Shown one piece after another: positions 49,801 through 58,600 of a DNA stretch of 64,000 nucleotides. Below the pieces are notes generated by a model. It saw nothing but the letters and a program-made list of their open reading frames with translations. It was not told the origin of the DNA and did no database searches. A program made the position numbers and the translations under genes. Location of the stretch: NCBI GenBank assembly GCA_024398845.1, contig JAKSIM010000011.1:1-64000 (forward strand). Reading direction: 5' to 3'. The DNA comes from Fibrobacter sp. (GTDB lineage: Bacteria; Fibrobacterota; Fibrobacteria; Fibrobacterales; Fibrobacteraceae). Within the stretch, counting starts at the first letter, position 1. Each line of letters opens with the position of its first letter.

Positions 49801-52657
49801 GATAAACCCATGTGCCTGTAAGAGAGCTACTGCAGTCAAAGAGAGTATCTGTCAAAAGATCCTTGTATTTTGTGCAAACGGCGTTTTCACCATGCTCTGC
49901 GCAATATTCGGTAATATCCTTGCGTTCAATGGAAACGTGACCACCTATAGAGTAGATTTTCTCTTTTGGAGCGCTAGGAATGCATTTTACAGGGTTCTGT
50001 AGACTAAATTTTACCATACCGGATTCAGCATCGGAGTCGGTTGTCAGGGTGAAAAGTTCTATTTCCTGGGTTTCACTGCCGTAAACGCCTGTATAAGTAT
50101 AGACTAGGTTGCCGGAAGGTGCTGCATGGAGTCCGCTGGCGATTGGCGTAATATTCCAACCGCTGTACAACTTGGGCGAGATTGCTATATCAATAGAGAA
50201 ATTGCCTGCGGCGCCTGTGGCTCCTGGGACAATAAGCTTAATTGTTTCGCTGTGGGTGCTATTTGGGTTAAGCTTAATTTCGCCCTCGTTACCCGAGAAA
50301 TGAATACTCGGAACCTTGGAACTCTTATCTAGAACCTGCACGTAAAAACGGCTTGCGTAATCTCCTTCGGAGTATTTGTAGGTGTAGACGCCTTGTTGAA
50401 GATTCGTGTTGCCCGGAACGAGTTTGCCGCTTGCTGGAGGGGCGTTTGGTGTAAGTGCTGTCGGGGTGGCCTTTCCGTCGATTTTTGCTCCATTGAGGCC
50501 AATGACACTGTAGTAGTCCGAAAGTTCGCCTATGGCGTCTTTAGGGATATAAATGACGCGCGGGAGAACCAATATGGAAGGTTCAATGTTTTCGCTATCT
50601 GCGGGGATTTCTTCTTCGTTTTTGTATTGGGAAGATATGGTGACATAGAGTTGCGGACCGACGGCAATGTGGTACGGGTCGATGCCGTTAGCATCGGCTT
50701 CATCTTCTTTTAGTTCCTCGTCGTCCTTGCCGAATTTTTTTTCTCCACCGCAGTTAATTACATCAATGTTACAGATGAGTTCCGCTCCAGTCAAGGATTC
50801 AATAAGGTCTTGGTTGAATTCAAATGTTGCATTGGCGGTTTCCATTCTCTTGATGCCCGCACACGATTCCGATGGGAAGTAGAATGTTCCGGTCCATTTT
50901 TCGGCATCGGTCAATAGGGTCAGAATATCTCCGGTTGAATAGATAAAGTAATTGAATTGGAGAGTAGTGTTTTTAACCTGGTTGATGGATTTGGCTCCGT
51001 TTTCTAGGTAGAACATTACATAAGAGTCGTCTTTGGTTGGAGGAAGCTTGACAACATCTAGCTGGCTAGTTGCGATAAAGAAGAACTTTTTTGTGAAATA
51101 ATTTTGAGGTTGTGCAAACATCGAGGATAATTTACCGCCGTCGGCTTTGATAACTAAGTAGTCGTTGAACAATTCGTTTTTGGATTTTGCGTTAATCCAG
51201 CAATTGTTTAGTTCTTCAATGTTGAATTGGGTATTGTTGTTTTGTGAATTTTCTCCTTGAAGCAACTGGCTAACGCAATCTGTGTTGCTGTAATCGCTAA
51301 AAACGCTTATGGCTGTTTTCAACAAATCCTTGACTTTGTACTTGGCGCCGTTATTGCAAATGGAACCTTCTTCCCAAATGCCATTGCAATATTCCTTAAT
51401 GCTTTCGCCGCAATCAAAATTTAGCGCTGTGTTGTCGAATTCCCCGTGTAATTTTCCTTTAGTAGAGAATAGGTGGAAATGGTTTGTTTCCGTGTGGTCA
51501 TTTGACCAGTCCTTGCCTTGAATTGCCCCATTTTCAGGGCAGTTTTTTCCGCCATTCTCTTTAAGGGTGAGTTTTGGCCCGCCTTTTAAATTGTATTTGC
51601 CTGTGCAAGGTTCGATGTTTTTTATAAAGACATCTGCATTCTTTGAATTGCCTAACACAATGGATTTAAAGTGCTTTTCAATTGAATTTCCGTACATAGA
51701 ATTATAGGAGGGCATCCATACATTTTGACCAATTTGGAAATCTGGTGTGTTTTGATTTTGCTTTTGAAAATCAATTTGAGCTTTTTCGTTTTGTAGGCAG
51801 AAGTTCCCGTTAAAATAATTTTTTCTTGTATCATTAGGAACGAACGTTCCGTTCAATGTGGTGTTGCCATGAATGGTGATGTCTCCCGTCTCATTGGGAG
51901 AGAGATTTCCGTCTAGATAAACGTCACCAGAAAGCTCTCCGCCAAATTTTATAGCATTACCACCAACGAAAAGGTTGCCTCCGGTAACACCATTGTTTTC
52001 GGGGACAAAGTCACCGCCAATGCAGTTGTTTTTATCGCTGAGTTTAACGTTGTTACCCGAAAGTGTGGCTTTACCGGTAACCACGAATTCACTGTCTAGG
52101 GCAGATGGGTTTCCCGTCCAGTCGCCATTGATAATCATAGATGTGGCTTTAATTCCGCCAGAAGTGAAATCAATGGTTCCTCCATAATAACTTTGATGGA
52201 AGTCAATGGCCTTGGCGAAATTGTCTTCGGGAATCTGAATTTGGTACAAACCTTTAACGTCAAAGATGGCGGCTTCGCTATGCTTGCTGCCATTGCGGCC
52301 AATACCGTTCGAAACGACTTTTAAATAGTAGTTGCCGCCAGAGACATTCACATCGGTAAGCCATACGTTGTAGGATTGATCGCTTCCGTAATTTTTTAAT
52401 ACGGGGTTTAGGCTGATAGGCTTTTTCTTATTAGTGTTGAATTGCCTTACCAGGGCGCCGGTTTCGTTGCCGTGATTTGTCATCCAGGCGCGGGCCGCTT
52501 CAATACCAGATACAGATGCCTGCGCCGCTTCTGTCATCATTAGGCGGGAGGCGCTGGAACGTCCTTCGGAGTTCAACCATTTGAACGTCGCGGTTGCAGC
52601 GATGGTTGCAACCAGCATAAAGAGTAATACCGTGATTAGGGAAACACCTTTTTTCAT
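46847..52657 (-). CDS. Giant PilX/GspK-like prepilin with multidomain exported region (cassette A)
   Basis: 1936 residues. The leader MKKG is followed by VSLITVLLFMLVATIAATATFKWL, a prepilin helix lacking Glu5 (Thr at position 5), as in GspK and PilX tip subunits. A pilin-like part follows (ASVSGIEAARAWM), then a strand-rich region with repeated GG/GN turns (about 170-330), a Cys-paired region, a beta domain beginning LPRVIYIPKDAIGEL (about 694) and an InlB-like repeat. The HCFYEDF element lies near 1123, followed by a lectin-like (LamG-type) stretch and a jelly-roll-like stretch. A Ser-rich linker (about 1722) leads to Cys-rich C-terminal modules. GspK is normally about 330 residues. It lies one base after the PilW-like gene. 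Tip adhesin role is inferred. Confidence 0.8.
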   Translation of the reverse strand: MKKGVSLITVLLFMLVATIAATATFKWLNSEGRSSASRLMMTEAAQASVSGIEAARAWMTNHGNETGALVRQFNTNKKKPISLNPVLKNYGSDQSYNVWLTDVNVSGGNYYLKVVSNGIGRNGSKHSEAAIFDVKGLYQIQIPEDNFAKAIDFHQSYYGGTIDFTSGGIKATSMIINGDWTGNPSALDSEFVVTGKATLSGNNVKLSDKNNCIGGDFVPENNGVTGGNLFVGGNAIKFGGELSGDVYLDGNLSPNETGDITIHGNTTLNGTFVPNDTRKNYFNGNFCLQNEKAQIDFQKQNQNTPDFQIGQNVWMPSYNSMYGNSIEKHFKSIVLGNSKNADVFIKNIEPCTGKYNLKGGPKLTLKENGGKNCPENGAIQGKDWSNDHTETNHFHLFSTKGKLHGEFDNTALNFDCGESIKEYCNGIWEEGSICNNGAKYKVKDLLKTAISVFSDYSNTDCVSQLLQGENSQNNNTQFNIEELNNCWINAKSKNELFNDYLVIKADGGKLSSMFAQPQNYFTKKFFFIATSQLDVVKLPPTKDDSYVMFYLENGAKSINQVKNTTLQFNYFIYSTGDILTLLTDAEKWTGTFYFPSESCAGIKRMETANATFEFNQDLIESLTGAELICNIDVINCGGEKKFGKDDEELKEDEADANGIDPYHIAVGPQLYVTISSQYKNEEEIPADSENIEPSILVLPRVIYIPKDAIGELSDYYSVIGLNGAKIDGKATPTALTPNAPPASGKLVPGNTNLQQGVYTYKYSEGDYASRFYVQVLDKSSKVPSIHFSGNEGEIKLNPNSTHSETIKLIVPGATGAAGNFSIDIAISPKLYSGWNITPIASGLHAAPSGNLVYTYTGVYGSETQEIELFTLTTDSDAESGMVKFSLQNPVKCIPSAPKEKIYSIGGHVSIERKDITEYCAEHGENAVCTKYKDLLTDTLFDCSSSLTGTWVYPFNPSNDISCITDKADPNSRWTCTVSSNVTLHSSNTQSECEIVIPTEDNTLLTTEDRGNYTLYASAVRKQHTLTIELVEKNGPSKVNVYAKKKANSTDSVLVSTCNDEKCEINVYSGLQYVLHVVPSSNDKFSKWECTGPNCLSKNPGDEKIYPIFLNSNHTIKAFFNAKDLHCFYEDFSTLKAFCDNENEEDCIMGCDQKDVCILPENKTTTGPSWYMMFQLMSTGPTKASDLIDKDRGAIYNKNTKNGNNSNGKYNAVILSRAEAGEDGIMTALFQTAVTSKQNSFLNSGFILRSNNDASGYLMLSIYGDGNQNGLLTARACIGSGQSISSSQSNKSKCVTKAFSSEELYIGTETMVKAQIEVLDDSLKIQAFVNDKIGFAKFDLDEAGLTDLPGNKENHKYVGFVLTEASFKLFDIGWASTTYGADCFNIPKVSCAFKANYLGGRIPQNEDVTPWVGVSSWYENLENDCTIEYLYNGCDNSNMNSGFYCMNTKDEGNPSGIGNSWGSKYYNFSETGPHGTTDPNGAIHRDAKVKVTCNGDNAKNSYLNGMIYSCGNFDVGNIVGCSENQTLSSEIISGSATSTQEVTLEHEINLRDASIAFNITEASEDLQITLVSGGPGAHSSEKVSLAAGAGVKTFSVNQVSSIDSFDPQKVAKILIYSEGYFTIESISTECPNVPSIENCTATINNGIWNLKADIHNADECIAKPAANSISQATQVKSNTCEGDSKSFALVETNKEGGTYEFEISVSKNGATASCKASGTYIPSAASSSSSQQQSDKFKVTCPGNVANQDPSSAINVTPTISGCENGCEWNVKTSLDFEISKGTIYNTDVISFNDVNGTGTQKYTLSIKDKNGRGVSCPINVTFVQGQGEEACSDSKQEAMRAQYCPEVACSQMESKTFDNVENNQNRCFYTKDKPVWVNAGGANGCTVEVNGHSVSGYERYINGKDENLLDESEDGYIIKVSGNNCYWGWGNKQEGQ

Positions 52658-52658
52658 A

Positions 52659-54026
52659 TTAATCTCTCGGCCCGTTGCTCGGGGTTGGAATGACTAGTGA
52701 CAAGTTACCGGTTTCGCCGTTTTTATTGACGGCAAGTTCTATTTTAAAAGCCTTCACGTTTTGCTTGTCTTTGGGGGAAGGCTGCCAGCTAGGATCAAAT
52801 TCGTAGTTTGTGGACTCCACTCGGTTGAGCTGAACGTCGCGAATGGTAATGCTGCCAGAGGAGGCAAGTGGAGAATAGAAAACAAAGGTAAATGCCAAAC
52901 ATACTTCAGTCACCTTGGTCGGAACAGAAAAACGAATGTTTCTCATGTCCGTGGGGCCGTCGTTTGTGGGCGGGTAGAATAAAAAGTCGTCAATCTCGTC
53001 GGGCTTTTTGCCGTTTTTGGTGTAGCGGAATCCGACAGCCATGTGGTCTTCGTTGGGGCGGAAGGTTCGGCTGTTGTTATTGTCGGAGAAGGGAATGTGG
53101 AACGAAATCTCGTATTCGTATCCGGGGACAAGAGAGTCTATTTGTGTGCAAAGGTCATTCCAGGAGCCAATGCTTTCGCCTGCCGGTGCTACAAAAACTT
53201 GGTTTGCTTTTTTGCCATTGATATCGGGTTTTTGTTGCTCAAAATCGTAGTTCGTGGTGAAATTTGTGAGGGTGGCTTGCTCACCGGTAATTGTCGGGGT
53301 TATGGACAAGGTGTAAAAATCCCCTTCGTTAGTGCGGGGGACAAGAGTAAAGGCGTGAATGCTCGTGTCGGAGTTAGACGGGAGGAGCCTCGGGAATTGT
53401 TTCCCTGCGGTAGGTGCAGAATAGTCTGCGCTCAAAACGCCCGGCTTTGCAGGTATGACCTTGAAGTCGGCTACGTTTTCTGCTACTTCAACAATGGAGC
53501 CTGTGGAGTTGCATTCGTCCGTTCCTGTAGCTGGGGGGAGGGTCCTGCAGCTGCGGAATAGCTTGCCTTGGGCGAAGAACCACTTGACTTCTTCTTCGGC
53601 TTCACGGTTTCCATTTGTATTGTAACGGATTCTGCGGAGGGCGAGAGTATCGGTAGTGCAGCCGTTTTCGGGGCACGCATCCCCTTGATTCACAATCCTG
53701 AATGACGAGGAATCTTTTTTGGACTCGGTTGAGTTGTCTGGGTCCATATAGATGTCTTTTGCTTCGGAGGCTACGAATGTGTGCGTCGTTTTGTCGATGG
53801 CGCTCTTCGCCCCCATTTGGGCGACGTCGTCCTTGATCAAGGTTCCGACGTTCTCCGCAATTTCGGTGGCCTTGATCATGCTTTGGGTGCGAACGCGCAT
53901 TTTGGTGCTGTTGCTAAAGGCCTGTCCTGCGACTAAAACAATGATACCCATGATGGCGATATACACCATCAGTTCCATTAAGGTGAAGCCACGGTTGTGA
54001 CTAAATGAGGTTGGTTCTCTTTTCAT
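52659..54026 (-). CDS. PilW/GspJ-like prepilin with large insertion (cassette A)
   Basis: A 455-residue prepilin. The leader MKREPTSFSHNRG is followed by FTLMELMVYIAIMGIIVLVA with Glu5, then QAFSNSTKMRVRTQSMIKATEIAENVG. The N-terminal region (LALRRIRYN ... WFFAQGKLFRSC) is as expected for PilW/GspJ. Residues about 245-410 are extra and strand-rich (YEYEISFHIPF, DHMAVGFRYTKNGKKP, RFSVPTKVTEVCLAFTF), like a jelly-roll. It ends FKIELAVNKNGETGNLSLVI. It is closely paired with the giant gene downstream and is paralogous to the protein encoded from 54291. Confidence 0.85.
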   Translation of the reverse strand: MKREPTSFSHNRGFTLMELMVYIAIMGIIVLVAGQAFSNSTKMRVRTQSMIKATEIAENVGTLIKDDVAQMGAKSAIDKTTHTFVASEAKDIYMDPDNSTESKKDSSSFRIVNQGDACPENGCTTDTLALRRIRYNTNGNREAEEEVKWFFAQGKLFRSCRTLPPATGTDECNSTGSIVEVAENVADFKVIPAKPGVLSADYSAPTAGKQFPRLLPSNSDTSIHAFTLVPRTNEGDFYTLSITPTITGEQATLTNFTTNYDFEQQKPDINGKKANQVFVAPAGESIGSWNDLCTQIDSLVPGYEYEISFHIPFSDNNNSRTFRPNEDHMAVGFRYTKNGKKPDEIDDFLFYPPTNDGPTDMRNIRFSVPTKVTEVCLAFTFVFYSPLASSGSITIRDVQLNRVESTNYEFDPSWQPSPKDKQNVKAFKIELAVNKNGETGNLSLVIPTPSNGPRD

Positions 54027-54290
54027 AATCTAGACTTCTTTGAAAATTAGCATAATTGACTCTAAATTCCTAGTGTTTAATTACTTACGGGTTGGCTTGA
54101 GACTGCAAAAAAGGCTAAAAAACGCATGTTTTGCGTTTTTTATTCCATTTTGGAATAGAAAAAGTCCTTCAAACTTGCTTAATATCACACCCCAAAGACG
54201 CTTATGCAAAAAAAAATTTATCTTCTTGAGTACGAGGTGTATCTGGATGCGTTTCGTGTCTTTTAGCTATGCAATTCGTGAGAAGGATAG
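54027..54290. promoter_or_regulatory. Shared control region between the two divergent pilin cassettes
   Basis: 264 AT-rich bases with no convincing gene. It must hold promoters for both cassettes. Visible structure includes the hairpin at 54117-54142, a smaller ATTCC/GGAAT hairpin directly after it (about 54142-54157), and an AGAAGG ribosome site at 54281-54286 for the right-hand gene. No strong consensus promoter is evident by eye on either strand. Confidence 0.5.
54117..54142. terminator. Terminator-like hairpin in the centre of the divergent region
   Basis: AAAAAACGCA pairs with TGCGTTTTTT around a short TGTT-type loop, with A- and T-runs on the two sides. No gene ends here, so it would insulate the two cassettes, attenuate one, or end a short RNA. 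Confidence 0.55.
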
Positions 54291-55637
54291 ATGATGGAAA
54301 AAATTGCTTTTGTATATCGATTTTTAAACGGTTCCCGTAGAGCGGACCAGGACTCCAAGGGTGGGTTTACCCTTATGGAACTTTTGGTGTATATGGCAAT
54401 TGTCGGAATCGTGGTTCTCCTTGCTGGTCAAGCATTTAGCGATAGTACCAAGATGAGAGTCCGTACGCAAAGTATGCTAAAGGCGAGCGAGCTTGCGAAT
54501 AACGTTGGTTCCCTTTTAAGGGATGATGTGGCGCAGATGGGCGCCAAGAGCTCCAAGGAGTCTTCGGGCGCTGCCGATGTCGGGGATGTTTTTTCGTTAA
54601 AATCGCTTGTATACAATAGTGAGACGGATTCGTCTTCGTATACCTTGACTTCGAGTGGGCAATACGATGATTTCAAGTTTAAGCGGGTTCACTACGATGA
54701 AGACGGCAAGTATATGCGCGTCGAAGAGGTTCGCTGGTTTGTGGACGGAAATCGCCTGATGCGTTCTTGTAAAAAGCTCGATGGAACGGCTGAGGAGGAC
54801 TGTGGGGATGAGGCCGTGGCTGTAGAAATCGCTGCTGGGGTGGATTCGTTCAAGGTTTACCCAACACTCCCTGATAACGATTCTGGTTTTGTACGCCTGT
54901 TCCCCGTGTATCCTTCGGAACCGGCTAAAAAGTCTTTCCGTCTTATATCTTATTATGGTCAAAACGACTATGCTCGTGCCATTACAAACCCGGAAACGGG
55001 TGGAACAAGTGTGTCTATGTCTGGGTTTACCTCAAATTATGACGAAGATATTTACGTGTCCGGAAAAAAAGTGGGCCACATGCTTTTGGCGGCGGACTCG
55101 GGGGCTGCAACAGAGGATTGGAGCAACTGTAAGGCCATTAGCTTTAAGCTGGATTCCTCTGTGTACGAAATCTCGTTTAAGCTGGCGGATAACGGCAATG
55201 AATCCCGTATGTTTGTTCCGGGGCGTGACCATTTTGCCGTCGGCCTCCGCATGGTGAATTCGAACCTTGCCAAGATTCCTCTTTTGAACGACTTCTTTAT
55301 ATTTACGCCTGAAGCCGAAAAGGGGACGGGAAAGAGGAGTTTCCGTTTTTCTGTGCCTAAACCGAAGGGCTTTGCAGAGAATACGATGGACGCCTGTGTC
55401 GCCTTTACGGTGGCGTTCTTCTCGCCCTTGGCAAGTGCCGCGAACATTTCGATTTCGGATTTGCAGGTAAACGAAATTACGGAAATGTCTTATGCGATTA
55501 CGCATAGCGAAGAATTGGAAGAATCTGCAAAAAAAATGGTTAAGGCTTTTAAAATAGATTTAGTCATCAAGAAAAATGGCGAGGCCGGAAGGTCTACGGC
55601 GATTGTTTCTGCGCCTAGCAACGGTGTAAAGGGCTAG
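54291..55637 (+). CDS. PilW/GspJ-like prepilin with large insertion (cassette B)
   Basis: A 448-residue paralogue of the protein encoded at 52659-54026. The leader is longer (about 28 residues, ending DSKGG) and precedes FTLMELLVYMAIVGIVVLLA with Glu5. The next stretch, QAFSDSTKMRVRTQSMLKAS and DDVAQMGAKSS, is nearly the same as in cassette A. The rest is more diverged but alignable (VYEISFKLADNGNESRMF, DHFAVGLRMVNSN, FFSPLASAANISISDLQV). AGAAGG lies upstream; ATG 54291 and ATG 54294 are both possible. The giant gene follows after 13 bases with its own GGAG site. Confidence 0.85.
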   Translation: MMEKIAFVYRFLNGSRRADQDSKGGFTLMELLVYMAIVGIVVLLAGQAFSDSTKMRVRTQSMLKASELANNVGSLLRDDVAQMGAKSSKESSGAADVGDVFSLKSLVYNSETDSSSYTLTSSGQYDDFKFKRVHYDEDGKYMRVEEVRWFVDGNRLMRSCKKLDGTAEEDCGDEAVAVEIAAGVDSFKVYPTLPDNDSGFVRLFPVYPSEPAKKSFRLISYYGQNDYARAITNPETGGTSVSMSGFTSNYDEDIYVSGKKVGHMLLAADSGAATEDWSNCKAISFKLDSSVYEISFKLADNGNESRMFVPGRDHFAVGLRMVNSNLAKIPLLNDFFIFTPEAEKGTGKRSFRFSVPKPKGFAENTMDACVAFTVAFFSPLASAANISISDLQVNEITEMSYAITHSEELEESAKKMVKAFKIDLVIKKNGEAGRSTAIVSAPSNGVKG

Positions 55638-55650
55638 ACAAGGAGTAGTT

Positions 55651-58600
55651 ATGAATAAAAAAGGTGTATCTCTTATTGCAGTGCTCTTGTTCATGCTCGT
55701 AGCAACTATTGCTGCGACCGCTACGTTCAAGTGGCTTACGTCCGAGAATATGTCTAGTGCGTCTAGGTTGCAACAGGCCCAGGCGCGTACTGCTGCTTTG
55801 GCGGGTATCGAGAATGCCCGTTCTTGGATGACTCATAACGCCAACGAAACGGGTGCTATTATCAAGCAGTATATGCAGACCAAGACTCCGGTGTCTTTGA
55901 ATTCTGTTTTGCCACCCATGACACAAGATGGCAAAAGATTCAGTGTAAAGCTCGTTGGTGTGGATGCCTCGGCTGCAAAGAGTACGTATAAAGTGAAAAT
56001 TGTGGCGACGGGTGAATCGCGCAATGGAACGACTTATAGCGAAGCCGCTATTTTGAAGGTGACAGGCTTGTACAAGGTTCTTTTGCCCAAAGAAAAGAAG
56101 AGCATGGATTACAGTTTCTCTTATTTTGGTGGAAGTACAACTTTCTCGGGTGAGCAGCATTCGACTGCTATGTTGATTAATGGACATTGGGGTACCCCCA
56201 GTGCAATGAACCCATGGACGCAGGGTGCAAACCCGGGCCAGATAGATAATGACTTTATTGTAACAGGCGATGCATGGCTGAGTGGTAACGATATTTCGAT
56301 TGGTGGTACGGCTTGTGTTGGCGGATACTTTTATCCAGATAACAAATTAAATGTCAAGAATGTTTATGTGGCGGGGGATGCTCCGAGTATAACTAAAGGC
56401 TCACAAAATGCCAGGGATAATGGTTTTGCTGCAAATATTTCTGGCAATGCCTATTTTGATGGTGATGTTCGGACTGGACAGACGGCTAATTTTACAGTAG
56501 GTGGAAGCATGACTGTAAATGGTACATTCTATGCAAATATGGAAAAAAGCGGTGTTGCTATAGATAAGGATTTGTGCTTAGGGAATAATGCGAAAATAAG
56601 GTTTACGCCATCTGCAAACAAAAAGTTCATTGTTGGTGAAAATACCTGGATCCCCAAAGCCGATGCCATTGAAGGTGCGAATGAAGGAAACTCCTTTAGT
56701 TATCGTACTTTTGGAAATACCGAAAAGTCAAAGACCTATATAAAGTCTAGTTTTCCGTGCAATGGATACTATAATATATCTGGAAATAGTCTTTCGTATG
56801 ACCCCAGTAATAGCAGTGGTTTAAGACCTTGCCCGGATAATTTGTTTATTCAGTCCGATGATTTCTCGGGATCGACTACTGGCACGACTGATTTTGCCGC
56901 TTTTACTACAAAGGGTTCGCTGTATAGTTCTTACGGCTCCGAAAAACCGGAATCCATGGTTTGCGGGGATACCGTTAAAACGCATTGCGATGCCATTTGG
57001 CAAATTGGCAAGGGCATTGGCTGTGAAGGCGAGGACCGCAAGGTTCCTGACCTTCTCCAAACCGGTTATGACGAATTTGTCAAGTTTGTAGAGTCCCCCA
57101 AAAAACCGTCGTGTTTGAGCGGTGTTGACAAAATTAGTCCTGCAAATTTGACCAAGATGGAAAACTGCTATAACAGTTTGAAGGACGACAGCGAACAGGC
57201 TGCCGCACACCTTTATAATGGGTTCCTTGTTGTAGATTTAAAGCCCGATGGAAATGCGTCCTCCAATGTGGAAAGTTATACATTGGACGGCAAATACATA
57301 TTTATTTACGAAAACTACTATAATTATGAACAAGTTCGATTCCCGTCTACCACGGACAACAGCGTTGTATTCGTTTATTTGAGAGGTGGTGCGAAAGGGT
57401 ATTTGATGACGGGTAAGGGTAAATATTTCGTATTTACAGAAAAAACTGTCGGGGGCGTTAATAAGGGAACTTGGGAAGGGTCCTTGTATGCATCGGCGGC
57501 AAATTGCGCAAGCATAAGAGATATGAATGGTAGAGACATTCAAACGAAATTTGACCAAAATGTGGTCAATGCCTTGTCTTCGGCGGGGGTCATTTGCCCG
57601 GCTAGCGCTACCGAATGCGGTGGAACCGATCAACCGGAAGAGGTTCCGCCAGAAGAAGGTGAAGAAGGCTATGACGCTGCTGATGTTAGCTATGATGCCG
57701 ACTTTATTGCCGTAGGTACGCAGCTTTCTATTGAAAGCGAAACGCAGTATAAGAATACCGAAGCTTACGATGACGCTATTGATATTGAGCCTTCGGCTGT
57801 TGTTTTGCCTCGCGTGATTTACTTGAACCGAGATGCTGTTGGCAAACTCTCTGATTACTATATGGTGTCTTCGCTGAACGGGGCTGCTATCCAGGGGTAC
57901 GGTTCTGTGAACTGCCCGTCGGGGGCTCCACCGACTTCTGGACAAATGTTCGATGGAAAGAACCTGATGAAGGAAGGTATCTTTGTTTGTAACTATGTTG
58001 AAGGTTCTGATGCCAAGGCCTTTAAGTCTAAGTTCTACATTGTGGTTAATGGCTTAACTTCTCAGAATCCGCCGATAAAGTTTGAAGGTGAATCCAATGT
58101 GGTGTTGGACCCGACGGCGGAACATAGTGTTGAAATTTCTATCAATATCGACAAGTCCTCCGGAACGGCAAGGCAGTTCAAGGTTGATATTGCGGTAGGC
58201 GAAATTCCCGATGGATGGGATTTGGTTGCCAATACAAGTTCCAACTTTGTCAAGAGAACGGGCTCAAGTGGTCTTGATGTTTACACGTACACGGGCACAA
58301 CTTCTGCGGTGGCGCAATCGGTAAAACTGTTCACCGTGAAAACTCCGTCCATGGCAAGCTCGGGTGGCGCTTCCTTTAGGTTGCAGACTCCGGACGGTTG
58401 TACCATTGTGTCGCCGACTTACAAGATGGTGACAGTTCCTGGCCAGGCTGTGGTGGAACGTCATGAACTCAAGGAATATTGCGTCAACTTCCCGTACAGT
58501 GAAGAATGTACCGACGAAAATTTGAAGCGTGCGGATTGTAGCGAATATGTAACGAAGGGCAAAACCTGGGTCTTTGCGAAGGCCTCTACGACGTCTTGTG

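Noticed and set aside
54040-54294. 84-codon plus-strand frame in the divergent pilin gap
   Set aside because: It runs through the terminator-like hairpin and has AT-driven composition and no ribosome site; not supported as a gene.
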